A DNA stretch of 58,032 bases from DASCQC01 sp036012865 (GTDB lineage Bacteria; Pseudomonadota; Gammaproteobacteria; Comchoanobacterales; Comchoanobacteraceae): assembly GCA_036012865.1 (NCBI GenBank), contig DASCQC010000024.1, forward strand, positions 1 to 58,032, in the 5' to 3' direction. Below, piece by piece: positions 33,432 to 43,293 of the stretch. The translations under genes and the position numbers were made by a program. Positions within the stretch are counted from its first letter, which is position 1; each line of letters opens with the position of its first letter. Under the pieces are notes generated by a model. It was not told where the DNA came from. It was given only the letters and a program-made list of their open reading frames with translations, and did no database searches.

Positions 33432-35154
33432 GTAATATCAATTGTAACGAACGGATGCCTTTGTAAAAATTAATATTTAATTCAAACACCAGACTGTAGT
33501 CGTTACCCACATGGAAATCAAGTTTTTTATGGTCTGTATTGAACCAAACTGCTTCTAATTGAGTGTTTGATTTAACCCATTGCATACGCAGATGACTTTC
33601 GCCCATTTCACGACAAGCAGCTAAATTCATATCACAAGCGAAAATAGGCCTAGGAAAACCTTGACCAAAAGGGCCCAAAGATTCAATCGATTCAACCAAA
33701 CTCAATTTGCAATCATGGGGCTCCAACCAGGCATCAATCACCCAGCCTTCTTGATGGTGGCTTATGTTATATTCTTTCTCCAAAACCTCATTAAATAATG
33801 ATCTAAAAACAGAAAAGTCCTCTGTAGCTATAGACAAACCAGCTGCCATAGCATGACCCCCGTACCCTTTCATTAGACCGGGTTTCTTCTGGTCTACCCT
33901 GGATAAAACTTCTCGGATGTGAACACCTGGAAGTGATCTTGCCGAGCCTTTTAAAAGCCCGTTTTTGGATTGAGCAAAAGCTATGGTCGGTAATTGGTAC
34001 TTATCTTTAACTTTAGATGCAATAAGCCCAACAACACCTTCATGCCATAAATGATTATATAAGGCTAAACCTGATTCCTGATCACAAAATATATCACTGT
34101 TGTTAAGTTGATTTTCAGCTTCTTTCCTCATGGCTAACTCAACAACTTTACGATGATCATTTTGCTTTTTAAGATGATTCGCCAACCTCATAGATTCTGT
34201 CAGATCATTGCTCAATAAACATTGTATGCCCAAAGACATATCATCCATTCTTCCAGCTGCATTGAGCTTAGGAGCAAGACCAAATGCCAAGTCTTGCGCT
34301 GATATCATCGATGGGTTTCTTCGATCAATATTCAGTAACGACTCAATGCCTTTATGGGCCCGTCCTGATCTAATCGCTGCTAAACCAGCACTGACTAAGA
34401 TCCGGTTATTTTCATCGAGGACAACACAATCTGCGATTGTACCTAATGCTACAAAATCCAGAAGAGATACCAGCTCTGAGCCATAATTACTCATATTTTT
34501 AACTTTTCTTAATTCGGCTCTTAAGGCCAGTAAGGTATAAAACATAACACCAACCCCCGCCAAATGTTTACTTGCAAATGTGTCACCAGGCTGATTGGGG
34601 TTAATTAAAGCATTGCAATTAGGTAATTTACCATCTGAAAGATGATGATCTGTGATTAATAAATCAACTCCTTTTTGTCTAACAAGGTCAGAGGCCTCAT
34701 GAGCAACAATCCCATTATCCACGGTAATAATCAAATCTGGAGATAATTTCATGGCTTCATGAACAAGCGGGACGGTTAACCCGTAACCAAACTCAAACCT
34801 ATTAGGGACTAAAAAATTAACCGTAATATCAGGAGATAATATCTGTAGACCTCGTATGGCAACTGCCGTTGAGGTTGCCCCATCAACATCATAATCCCCA
34901 ATAATAAGAACAGAGCTTTTTAAATCAAGGTGCTTAAGTAACAAGCTTACAGCTTCATTCATCCCCTTCAGACCCTGATAATGAAGTAGCCCTTTAAGCT
35001 GATAGTTGATTAAAGACTCATGGGTTAACCCTCTATTCAATAGAATTTTCTGAAGAATTGGGCAATAATCTTTGGAACCACACCATTTAGCCAAACTATC
35101 TTTCAAAATAATTTGACGATCACATTTTTCTAAATTAGAATATTCAACAACCAC
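33409..35154 (-). CDS. recJ: single-stranded-DNA-specific exonuclease RecJ
   Basis: 581 residues, close to E. coli RecJ (577). DHH-family metal motifs: GDYDVDG (86-92), the DHH motif itself at 169-171 (TDHHLSD), and a later GLAPKLNAAGRM segment, followed by the DHHA1/OB C-terminal part (KGYGGHAMAAG). It degrades single-stranded DNA 5' to 3' in recombination and mismatch repair. The start codon is GTG, eight bases after GGAG. It overlaps dusA at the 3' end and is divergent from the acyl-CoA dehydrogenase gene, just 18 bp apart. Confidence 0.95.
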   Translation of the reverse strand: MVVEYSNLEKCDRQIILKDSLAKWCGSKDYCPILQKILLNRGLTHESLINYQLKGLLHYQGLKGMNEAVSLLLKHLDLKSSVLIIGDYDVDGATSTAVAIRGLQILSPDITVNFLVPNRFEFGYGLTVPLVHEAMKLSPDLIITVDNGIVAHEASDLVRQKGVDLLITDHHLSDGKLPNCNALINPNQPGDTFASKHLAGVGVMFYTLLALRAELRKVKNMSNYGSELVSLLDFVALGTIADCVVLDENNRILVSAGLAAIRSGRAHKGIESLLNIDRRNPSMISAQDLAFGLAPKLNAAGRMDDMSLGIQCLLSNDLTESMRLANHLKKQNDHRKVVELAMRKEAENQLNNSDIFCDQESGLALYNHLWHEGVVGLIASKVKDKYQLPTIAFAQSKNGLLKGSARSLPGVHIREVLSRVDQKKPGLMKGYGGHAMAAGLSIATEDFSVFRSLFNEVLEKEYNISHHQEGWVIDAWLEPHDCKLSLVESIESLGPFGQGFPRPIFACDMNLAACREMGESHLRMQWVKSNTQLEAVWFNTDHKKLDFHVGNDYSLVFELNINFYKGIRSLQLILHDVKTAE

Positions 35155-35172
35155 TTAACCAGCTCCATACCT

Positions 35173-36327
35173 ATGAACACAATCATTGATCAAATTCGAA
35201 ACACAATTCATCAATTTACCTCAGATCGTATTGTGCCCTACTCTACCAATTGGGATCAAGCTGAAATGTTTCCCATAGAGTTATGGAAAGAGCTTGGGTC
35301 ATTAGGTCTACTAGGAATCACCATTGACTCTGATTTTGGTGGATGCGGCTTAGGGCTCCTTGAACATTGTGCTGTGATGGAAGAGATATCCTATGCCTCC
35401 CCCTCCGTTGGTTTAAGCTATGCAGCCCACTCCAACCTATGTGCCAATATCATTAATACTTTTGGAACCCCCTCACAAAAACAACAATATTTACCTAAAT
35501 TATGCACCGGGGAGAACATCGGGTCATTAGCCATCAGTGAAAGTGAAGCTGGATCAGATGCCTTCGGTATGAACTTGAATGCAAAAAAGACATCGGGTGG
35601 TTACATCCTCAATGGTTCAAAATACTGGATAACCAATGCGCCTATCGCCAATACATTTGTTGTTTATGCGAAAACAACACCCTCTCATTTATCCGTTTTC
35701 ATTGTTGAAAAAGGCATGCAAGGATTTGACATTGGAAAACCTATTCAAAAAATTGGAATGAAATCATCTCCCACAGCTCAAATAACATTTGATCACTGTT
35801 TTATTCCTGAAAACAATATTCTTGGGCATATCAATGAAGGGTTAGCCATCTTGAAAACCGGCTTGAATTCTGAACGACTGATCTTATCGTCTGGCCCCCT
35901 TGGCATTATGAGAAGATCTTTAGATGAAACCATTAAATATTCTAATATGCGCCATCAATTTGGAAGACCCATTAACCAATTTCAGCGAATTCAAGATAAA
36001 ATCAGTCTCATGTATACTTCACTAATAAGTACAGAATCAATGATTCAATCCCTTGCTAAAAAAGCTGATTCGGGACAAAAACTTCAGCCAGAGGAATGTG
36101 CTGCTACTCTTCTCCATGCTTCGACCCTTGCCATTCAATCTGCCGAAGAATGCCTTCAGACTTTAGGTGGTAATGGCTACACCATTGAATACGGTGCAGG
36201 ACAAAGATGGGTAGATGCTAAATTATATGATATTGGAGGAGGAACTAAAGAAATAAGACACCATATCATTTCAAAAGCATTGATCAAAAAATCTAACCAT
36301 AAAATTACTTCACCTGAATTAACATAA
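35173..36327 (+). CDS. acyl-CoA dehydrogenase, isovaleryl-CoA-dehydrogenase-like
   Basis: 384 residues of the FAD acyl-CoA dehydrogenase family: GSLAISESEAGSDAFGM (FAD/substrate loop), YWITNAP, and LGGNGYTIEYG near the end. The catalytic base can be located at Glu234 (NSERLILSSGPLG). That is its position in isovaleryl-CoA dehydrogenase, whereas the residue that serves as base in medium-chain enzymes is Gly here (IGGGTKEIR). GLSYAAHSNLC is also characteristic of IVD. It thus likely oxidises isovaleryl-CoA from leucine. The rest of a leucine pathway is not in this window. No clear ribosome binding site is seen before the ATG. It is divergent from recJ. Confidence 0.88.
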   Translation: MNTIIDQIRNTIHQFTSDRIVPYSTNWDQAEMFPIELWKELGSLGLLGITIDSDFGGCGLGLLEHCAVMEEISYASPSVGLSYAAHSNLCANIINTFGTPSQKQQYLPKLCTGENIGSLAISESEAGSDAFGMNLNAKKTSGGYILNGSKYWITNAPIANTFVVYAKTTPSHLSVFIVEKGMQGFDIGKPIQKIGMKSSPTAQITFDHCFIPENNILGHINEGLAILKTGLNSERLILSSGPLGIMRRSLDETIKYSNMRHQFGRPINQFQRIQDKISLMYTSLISTESMIQSLAKKADSGQKLQPEECAATLLHASTLAIQSAEECLQTLGGNGYTIEYGAGQRWVDAKLYDIGGGTKEIRHHIISKALIKKSNHKITSPELT

Positions 36328-36346
36328 CATATAACCGTATTGAAGC

Positions 36347-37915
36347 TTATTGCACCAATGCTATCAAATCATAGTTTCTGTTTGCTTCACGGTTTGTATG
36401 ACTTTTTACAGGGGATAGGTGTTCTTTAACGTTGTCAGGTAGTTTTTTTGCTTGAGTCTTTACAACATTTAGAGCCCATGATTGTAGCGATGAATAATGA
36501 TGGTTGATCGTGTCAAAAGAGATATTATTAGATGCTGTAAAAAATGATTTAGCATAGTTATTAAACCAATCATTATCCATATTATCTTTCTCAGGTCTTG
36601 ATTGAAAGTGCAAAATTATCTGTTTATTTATCGTCGAAGAAATGAGTAAAATAACAAAAAACAGGGTCGAGAAAAAACTTTTCCTTGGGGATAACACCAA
36701 TAAACTAAATAAATCACCCGCACACAGGGCATAAACTCTTAAATAAAATATAAATCGTCGAGTATAAGGGCCTAGCTTAAGTGTTTCTAGCCAAGAAAAA
36801 TTATCCTTAAATTCATCTTTTAATGCATCGTTACCCTTGATGAACTTTATATTATTATAGCCCCATAAGGTGAGTTGATTAATATAAGCTATAGAGCCAT
36901 AGACAAAGGCAGACAATAGGATGAAAGATGGAGAAAGATTATAGACTCCAAGTAGCACTGTGCGTTCTAGTATGGTTTTCATGTTGAAAAACTCAGCGAA
37001 AAAATACAGTGAAGCACTCGTGATCATCGTCATAAAAAGATAAAAGTCAGTGGGCTCAGAATTTTTTAACCCAGGAATAGGGATATTGGCTAAAAAGCTA
37101 AAATAAGGCTTCAATACAGTTGCCACATTAAGAGAATTATCCTTAAAAAGGCTTGTTTTAATGTCTTTCAGAAAGGGGGATAGCGTGTCTATCACACTTT
37201 TGGAATCCAGACTATTGTCTGACGAATCTTTTTTATCTTCAGTATACTGGGAGTTTGGTTCTAATGTTGAAAAAAGGGCTTTATGCCAATATTTTAGATG
37301 GCTTATAATAGCAATGAAAAAATCAGACACCCCTGAACACAACCCCACAACAATTGCGAACATAAACCACTTAAAATTATCTGAATTAATATTCCCTCTG
37401 TAGCAACCGAAATTAATGAGTGCATTAATCACCATCGTAGCCATTCTGATAGATGTTTGAACAACAACCATGAGTAAAATCCCAATACTCCCCAAAAAGT
37501 AGGTTTTACCGCTATTGTTGAGTAAATCAGTCTGTTGTGACTTCAGCTTATTCTCATCAGTTTCCTCGTTATGAAGATCCTCATCTACTTCTGCGGCTGT
37601 TATATTCTCATTATCCACAAACTCATTAGCAACAGCCATGAGAGCCATAACGATTCCAAGGGGCCAACCCAGGATAGATCCTGCATAGGCCAATGCTAAA
37701 AAGCCTATGACTATCATTTGGATAATATTGAAAATTCTTTGAAGGTGCTGCATGTATTGAATTGTATTTTTAGGGTAGGCATATAATTTCTTCAACTGAG
37801 GAGAACCAGCTTTAGTATCATTTTTGTCATAAGGCTCCCAGTACACCAGCACCCTATCAAGATACGGCTGCACCCAAGAATAGACAGTATTTTTTAGGCT
37901 CCCAAGTCTTAGCAT
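36347..37915 (-). CDS. hypothetical polytopic membrane protein
   Basis: 522 residues from the ATG at 37915, which lies four bases after AAGGA; the GTG at 37918 is too close to it. I count about eight hydrophobic segments interrupted by two long acidic or polar loops (about residues 110-135 and 220-260) and a hydrophilic C-terminal tail of about 90 residues. No motif or family is recognised. It is a single gene, tail to tail with the acyl-CoA dehydrogenase gene (19 bp). Large multi-pass proteins without homologues are common among intracellular gammaproteobacteria; no function can be assigned. Confidence 0.75.
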   Translation of the reverse strand: MLRLGSLKNTVYSWVQPYLDRVLVYWEPYDKNDTKAGSPQLKKLYAYPKNTIQYMQHLQRIFNIIQMIVIGFLALAYAGSILGWPLGIVMALMAVANEFVDNENITAAEVDEDLHNEETDENKLKSQQTDLLNNSGKTYFLGSIGILLMVVVQTSIRMATMVINALINFGCYRGNINSDNFKWFMFAIVVGLCSGVSDFFIAIISHLKYWHKALFSTLEPNSQYTEDKKDSSDNSLDSKSVIDTLSPFLKDIKTSLFKDNSLNVATVLKPYFSFLANIPIPGLKNSEPTDFYLFMTMITSASLYFFAEFFNMKTILERTVLLGVYNLSPSFILLSAFVYGSIAYINQLTLWGYNNIKFIKGNDALKDEFKDNFSWLETLKLGPYTRRFIFYLRVYALCAGDLFSLLVLSPRKSFFSTLFFVILLISSTINKQIILHFQSRPEKDNMDNDWFNNYAKSFFTASNNISFDTINHHYSSLQSWALNVVKTQAKKLPDNVKEHLSPVKSHTNREANRNYDLIALVQ

Positions 37916-38262
37916 CACGTCCTTATACTAACGGTATTTATTTAACTCAATCATATCAAATCAACTTGGCCTTTACAAGCTATCCGGGGTTAAGATCTGG
38001 TGATTTTGTCCACCCATTTATCAATACATCCAGGACTAAATCTCTCAATAATTCTTGATATACTTCAGTGTGAAGATGATAACTCTAACGTGAATAACAT
38101 ATTTTATTTGCAAACAATTTATATTGTAAGCGTTTTATATTTGAGTACAGGAAGAACTGTAATACTGCTTGCTAATAGCTTCTTCATGCATTATTATCAT
38201 CAAAGATTGAACTCACTATGGATTTAATCTAATATGTACACCCCTATAACTGAAGGAACCTA
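37916..38262. other. 347-bp gap upstream of infA
   Basis: Divergent spacer between the membrane protein gene and infA. A frame of 75 codons (38000-38227) lacks a ribosome binding site and is not credible. The region near 38243-38262 holds the GAAGGA ribosome binding site of infA. No hairpin or RNA gene is recognised. Confidence 0.5.
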
Positions 38263-38478
38263 ATGACTAAAGATGTTATTCAAATGGACGGTAAGGTCAC
38301 AGAAGTATTGCCGAATACGTATTTTCGTGTAAAACTTGAAAATGGACATGTTGTTCTTGCCCATTTATCAGGTAAGATGCGAAAACACTATATCAGAATT
38401 GTCCTAGGAGATAATGTTACAGTTGAAATCACACCTTATGATCTATCTAAAGGTCGTATCGTTAAACGTCTTAAATAA
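38263..38478 (+). CDS. infA: translation initiation factor IF-1
   Basis: 71 residues, the usual length. The S1-like OB-fold sequence is typical: IQMDGKVTEVLPNTYFRVKL, VLAHLSGKMRKHYIRI and the ending SKGRIVKRLK. It binds the 30S A site with IF-2 and IF-3 during initiation. GAAGGA precedes the ATG. It converges with clpA, whose stop is 14 bp away, the same neighbourhood as in many gammaproteobacteria. Confidence 0.98.
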   Translation: MTKDVIQMDGKVTEVLPNTYFRVKLENGHVVLAHLSGKMRKHYIRIVLGDNVTVEITPYDLSKGRIVKRLK

Positions 38479-38492
38479 TAATGCAGTTTTCA

Positions 38493-40745
38493 CTATATAC
38501 TTATAGTGGTATCATCATAGTTTAGAGTAAGTTTATCATTCTCAACACTAATATTCACAAGACCACCTTTACGAAGTTTTCCAAATAACAACTGATCTGA
38601 TAGCGGAACCTTGATCTTTTCATTAATTAACCTTTGCATAGGCCTTGCACCCATTTCTCGGTTATAACCATTCAAAGTCAACCAAGATTTGGCATCACAA
38701 TTAATGTTGATTTTAACATTATGTTTTTCTAATAAGACACTTAATGAAGAAATGAATTTATCAACAACCTGCTTGATTATATGGGTATCTAAACTGCTAA
38801 ACTGAACAACACTATCCAACCGATTTCTAAACTCTGGACTGAATTTTTTACTAACAGCCTTATTAGCATCTTTATCCACACCTTTAGAACAGAATCCTAA
38901 TGAATTTTGACTAAACAACTCAGCACCAACATTACTTGTCATGATAACAATAACATGTCTAAAATCAGCAACTCTTCCCGCATTATCAGTTAAAGTTCCA
39001 TGATCCATGATTTGTAACAGCAAGTTGTATATATCATCATGTGCTTTTTCGATTTCATCCAATAACAAAACACAATGTGGAGATTTGATAACACATTCAG
39101 TTAACAAACCACCTTGATCAAATCCAACATAACCTGCTGGAGCACCAATCAATTGTGACGCCGTATGCTTCTCCATATATTCAGACATGTCAAAACGATT
39201 CAGAGTCAGGCCCATCATGTTAGCCAACTGCACACAAACTTCAGTTTTACCTACACCTGTTGGTCCCGTAAACAAAAATGATCCCACAGGTTTATTATTT
39301 TCTGAAAGACCGCACCTTGACATTTTAATGGCAGAAACAATCTTATTAATAGCCTCATCTTGTCCGTACACCATGGTTTTTAAATCTCGTTCTAGATTTT
39401 TCAACCGTGAACGATCCGATGAACTTACCTGTCGAGTTGGTATTTGAGCTAAACTAGCAATCGTTTCTTCAATTTCTGATACTTTAACTTTATTACCCCG
39501 AATATTTCTGATTTTATGTTTAGCTGATGTCTCATCAAGAACATCAATGGCGCTATCCGGCAACTTACTTCTTATCAAAAATCTTTTTGATAAAGATACC
39601 GCTGTATCAATGCACTCATCAGAGATAGTAACTTTGTGAAAATGCTCCAATTTGGTTCGCACACATTTTAACATTTCCTTCGCCTCTTTTTCAGAGGGTT
39701 CATTAACGGTTATCTTTTGAAACCTCCGATTTAACGCATGATCTTTCTCTATCAGCGTGCGATATTCATTATGTGTGGTAGCACCAATAACTTTAATTTC
39801 TCCAGTTGTCAACAGAGGTTTTAATAAATTGGCAGCATCCAAAGCACCGCCAGATGCAGCACCGGCTCCTATAATGGTATGTATTTCATCAATAAATATG
39901 ATAGCTCCAGGAAATTTTTTAAACTCATTTAAGACACTTTTAAATCTTTTTTCAAAATCACCCCTGTACTTTGTCCCAGCTAATAAAGATGCCATATCTA
40001 ATGAATAAATTGTGCAATGAAGTAATTTAGCAGGGACCTTCCCTTCATTAATATTCCAAACCAAACCTTCAATAATTGCCGTTTTGCCAACTCCCGCCTC
40101 ACCGATGAAGATAGGGTTGTTTTTTTTACGTCTGCATAAAACTTCAAGGGCTCGATTCATTTCAGCATGACGACCTACGATGGGGTCAACTTTCCCTTGT
40201 CGAACTCTTTCATTTAAATTAACTGAATACTTCTCAATAACAGTTTCAACAGGCATGGGTTCGATAACATCTGAATATTGATTAGGTATCTTGCCAAATT
40301 CAGTACCACCTTGTAAATCAATATTATCATTAGCAGAAAGTATTTGACGAATTGTTTCTCTTGACATGTTATGTTTGTTAAGTAATTTAACGGAATAGCT
40401 ATCATGTTCAGAATAAATGGCATAGAGAACATTCACCCCTGTTACTTCCATCTTACCATCTGATTGTGCTTGAAAAATGGCTCTTTGTAACACACGTTGA
40501 AATCCAGGAGAGGGTTGTGTGTCATTGATAAAAGAACCATACTTTGTGGTGTTTTTGTCAATATATTTACTTAGATCAGAAGATAGGGTTTTAATTTTTA
40601 CACCAAGCTTGTCAAACACAACAATAATCTCGGGGTTATTCAATAATGCAAACATTAGATGTTCAACGGTTAAAAACTCATGCCTTCCATGTTTGGCATG
40701 TGTAAATGCATTGGTCAATGTCGCTTCTAAACTTTTACAAAACAT
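38493..40745 (-). CDS. clpA: ATP-dependent Clp protease ATPase subunit ClpA
   Basis: 750 residues. It has a Clp N-domain (about 1-140), the first AAA+ module with Walker A GEAGVGKT (215-222) and Walker B IIFIDEIHT, and the second module with GPTGVGKT near residue 490 and LLLDEIEKAH. There is no ClpB-type middle coiled coil, so it is ClpA. It unfolds substrates for ClpP in the cytoplasm. AGGAG lies seven bases before the ATG. In most gammaproteobacteria clpS is directly upstream; the 165 bp between clpA and icd are too short and hold no ClpS reading frame. Confidence 0.96.
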   Translation of the reverse strand: MFCKSLEATLTNAFTHAKHGRHEFLTVEHLMFALLNNPEIIVVFDKLGVKIKTLSSDLSKYIDKNTTKYGSFINDTQPSPGFQRVLQRAIFQAQSDGKMEVTGVNVLYAIYSEHDSYSVKLLNKHNMSRETIRQILSANDNIDLQGGTEFGKIPNQYSDVIEPMPVETVIEKYSVNLNERVRQGKVDPIVGRHAEMNRALEVLCRRKKNNPIFIGEAGVGKTAIIEGLVWNINEGKVPAKLLHCTIYSLDMASLLAGTKYRGDFEKRFKSVLNEFKKFPGAIIFIDEIHTIIGAGAASGGALDAANLLKPLLTTGEIKVIGATTHNEYRTLIEKDHALNRRFQKITVNEPSEKEAKEMLKCVRTKLEHFHKVTISDECIDTAVSLSKRFLIRSKLPDSAIDVLDETSAKHKIRNIRGNKVKVSEIEETIASLAQIPTRQVSSSDRSRLKNLERDLKTMVYGQDEAINKIVSAIKMSRCGLSENNKPVGSFLFTGPTGVGKTEVCVQLANMMGLTLNRFDMSEYMEKHTASQLIGAPAGYVGFDQGGLLTECVIKSPHCVLLLDEIEKAHDDIYNLLLQIMDHGTLTDNAGRVADFRHVIVIMTSNVGAELFSQNSLGFCSKGVDKDANKAVSKKFSPEFRNRLDSVVQFSSLDTHIIKQVVDKFISSLSVLLEKHNVKININCDAKSWLTLNGYNREMGARPMQRLINEKIKVPLSDQLLFGKLRKGGLVNISVENDKLTLNYDDTTISI

Positions 40746-40910
40746 AGCTAATCTCCTATCATTCTCTAATATTTCTTATAGTAAAGATTTGGTAAGTTTT
40801 CAGGTTTTTTTTAAATTTTAGTCGGCTGCATCAATGCAGTGGCTTTAATCCATTAAATAATAGTTACTTAGGGGGATCGCACAATATAACTTAAATTAAA
40901 AAAATGAGAC

Positions 40911-42149
40911 TCACTTCATATTTTTAATGATATGACGTGCAAACTCAGCAGTATTACAAACTTTAGCGTCATCAATCAACCTAGCAAAATCAAACGTAAC
41001 AGTTTTAGATTTAATGGCTAAAGAGAGTCCTTTTACAATGAAGTCAGCAGCCTCATTCCAACCCAGGTGTCTTAGCATCATTTCTGCTGAAAGGATCAGT
41101 GATGATGGATTAACAGTTCCCATTCCAGCATGTTTTGGAGCTGTTCCATGTGTGGCTTCAAATAAAGCAAAATCATCACTTAGGTTGGCTCCAGGAGCAA
41201 TTCCAATCCCGCCTACTTGGGCTGCCAATGCATCTGAAATATAATCACCATTCAAATTCATCGTAGCGATAACATCATAGTCTTGAGGCCTCAGTAATAT
41301 TTGTTGTAAAAAGGCATCAGCGATACAATCTTTAATGACAATTGAATGATCATCCCGTTTTATTTCATGCCAGGGACCCCCGTCTAGTGGTACTGCGCCA
41401 AACTCATTTTTGGCTAACTCATAGCCCCAGTGACAAAAAGCACCTTCAGTATACTTCATGATATTACCTTTATGGACTAAAGTAACACTGCTTTTTCTAT
41501 GATCAATGGCAAATTGAATAGCCTTACGAACCAACCGATTGGTTCCTTCTTCAGAAATAACTTTGATTCCTACACCACAGTTTTTTTCAAAAGGTACCTT
41601 TTTAGTTCCTACCTCCTGTATGCACTCAATTACTTTTGAAGCTTCATTAGATCCTGGCTTAAATTCTATTCCTGCGTAGATATCTTCAGAATTTTCTCTA
41701 AAAATAGTCATATCTACTCTTTCAGGATGGATAACAGGTGAAGGTGTACCCTCATAATAACGGACAGGCCTTAAACATACGTATAAATCTAGTTGCTGCC
41801 TTAAAGCAACATTTAAAGAACGAATACCACCACCAATAGGTGTCGTTAAGGGTCCTTTTATGGCAACTTTATATTTTTTGATGGCTTCGAGTGTTTCTTC
41901 TGGCAACCAACTGCCTGCACCATAAACTTTGCAAGCTTTTTCTCCTGCAAAAATTTCCATCCAAACAATCTTTTTCTCTGAACCGTAAGCTTTTTGAACT
42001 GCTGCATCGACAACATCTTTCATCGGTGGAGTTATATCCTCACCAATACCATCACCTTCAATAAATGGAATAATTGGGTTATTAGGAACCCTGTTACCTG
42101 AACCCTGAATACACTCACCACTATTTGGAACAATAATCTTATCAAACAT
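40911..42149 (-). CDS. icd: NADP-dependent isocitrate dehydrogenase
   Basis: 412 residues from the ATG at 42149, which is preceded by AAAGGA; the TTG at 42182 is rejected. IPFIEGDGIGEDITPPM, then GPLTTPIGGGIRSLNVALRQ (Ser111, equivalent to the E. coli phosphorylation site Ser113), MTIFRENSEDIYAGIE, and the late THGTAPKHAGMGTVNPSS are the classical NADP-ICDH landmarks. It oxidatively decarboxylates isocitrate in the TCA cycle. Retention of the serine leaves kinase/phosphatase control possible, but no aceK is visible here. It is divergent from mnmA. Confidence 0.97.
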   Translation of the reverse strand: MFDKIIVPNSGECIQGSGNRVPNNPIIPFIEGDGIGEDITPPMKDVVDAAVQKAYGSEKKIVWMEIFAGEKACKVYGAGSWLPEETLEAIKKYKVAIKGPLTTPIGGGIRSLNVALRQQLDLYVCLRPVRYYEGTPSPVIHPERVDMTIFRENSEDIYAGIEFKPGSNEASKVIECIQEVGTKKVPFEKNCGVGIKVISEEGTNRLVRKAIQFAIDHRKSSVTLVHKGNIMKYTEGAFCHWGYELAKNEFGAVPLDGGPWHEIKRDDHSIVIKDCIADAFLQQILLRPQDYDVIATMNLNGDYISDALAAQVGGIGIAPGANLSDDFALFEATHGTAPKHAGMGTVNPSSLILSAEMMLRHLGWNEAADFIVKGLSLAIKSKTVTFDFARLIDDAKVCNTAEFARHIIKNMK

Positions 42150-42204
42150 TTGAATCCTTTTTCGCTGGACAGAACAGGTCAAATAGTATTAAAATTATGG
42201 CCTT

Positions 42205-43293
42205 ATGTCAATGAAAGAAAAAGGAAAGGTTGCAATTGGTTTATCAGGGGGTGTAGATTCCTCGGTAGCAGCTTACCTACTTAAAAAGCAAGGGTATCAA
42301 GTCACTGGGTTATTTATGGTCAATTGGCAAGACCCTAATAATCATTCCAAGTGTTCGGTATCACAAGATTTAAAAGACGCTGAAACCGCAGCTAAGATAC
42401 TTGGCATTGACTTTGAAACTGTAGATTTTTCATCTGAATATAAATCAAAAGTATTTACCCCATTTTTATTGGATTATCAAAAGGGCCTTACTCCGAACCC
42501 GGATATCTTATGTAATCGCTACATTAAATTCGAACTATTTTTACAACATTGCTTAAACAAGGGTTTTGAAAAAATGGCAACCGGTCACTACGCTAAAATA
42601 AAAATGGATAACGGAGCTCACTTACTACAAGCTAATGACACATCCAAGGATCAAAGTTACTTTTTATCCCACGTTGATGCTGATAAATTAAGGCATGTTA
42701 TGTTTCCGTTGGGTGAAATGACAAAAAACAAGGTCAGAGATATTGCACACGAAATAAACCTTAATACAGCCAGCAAGAAAGATTCAACTGGGCTTTGCTT
42801 TATCGGCGAACAACCTTTTGCTCCTTTTCTTAACCAATTTTTGCTCGAAAAACCTGGCCATATCATTGATATTGATACCGGTGATATTTTAGGTGAACAT
42901 CGGGGAATAATTTTTTTCACAACAGGACAAAGAAAAGGCTTACAAATTGGGGGTCAGAAAAAATCTCAAAAACCCTGGTATGTTGTAAAAAAAGATGTCG
43001 CAACACAAACTGTCTATGTAGGGCAAGGAAAGGATCACCCTGCACTGTTCAACCGATCTCTATCCTGTCATAAAGTTCATTGGATTAATGCACCAAAAAC
43101 CTCTCAACTACAGGCCAAGATTCGCTACCGACAATCCCACCAAACGTGTCGAGTTGAATGTATCAATGAGGATATCTTGCATGTTCACTTCACGCATGCA
43201 CAGCGTGGAATTACTCCCGGGCAATACATCGTTTTTTACCATAACAATGAATGTCTAGGGTGTGCCGTTATTGATCAAGAAGTTAACCCATGA
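42205..43293 (+). CDS. mnmA: tRNA-specific 2-thiouridylase
   Basis: 362 residues. The PP-loop GLSGGVDSSVA (12-22), Cys103 in TPNPDILCNRYIKF and Cys198 in DSTGLCFIGE, the catalytic pair, are intact. ATGHYAK and KDQSYFL are also conserved. It adds the 2-thio group to U34 of Lys, Glu and Gln tRNAs. Two start codons are possible (42205, 42211); no good ribosome binding site precedes either. The 3' end overlaps mfd by four bases (ATGA), so translation is coupled. Confidence 0.97.
   Translation: MSMKEKGKVAIGLSGGVDSSVAAYLLKKQGYQVTGLFMVNWQDPNNHSKCSVSQDLKDAETAAKILGIDFETVDFSSEYKSKVFTPFLLDYQKGLTPNPDILCNRYIKFELFLQHCLNKGFEKMATGHYAKIKMDNGAHLLQANDTSKDQSYFLSHVDADKLRHVMFPLGEMTKNKVRDIAHEINLNTASKKDSTGLCFIGEQPFAPFLNQFLLEKPGHIIDIDTGDILGEHRGIIFFTTGQRKGLQIGGQKKSQKPWYVVKKDVATQTVYVGQGKDHPALFNRSLSCHKVHWINAPKTSQLQAKIRYRQSHQTCRVECINEDILHVHFTHAQRGITPGQYIVFYHNNECLGCAVIDQEVNP

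Noticed and set aside
38000..38227. 75-codon ORF upstream of infA
   Set aside because: No ribosome binding site; composition of intergenic DNA; no domain.
38491..38508. 7-bp hairpin between infA and clpA as a bidirectional terminator
   Set aside because: Stem is weak and AT-rich and no T-tract follows on either strand.
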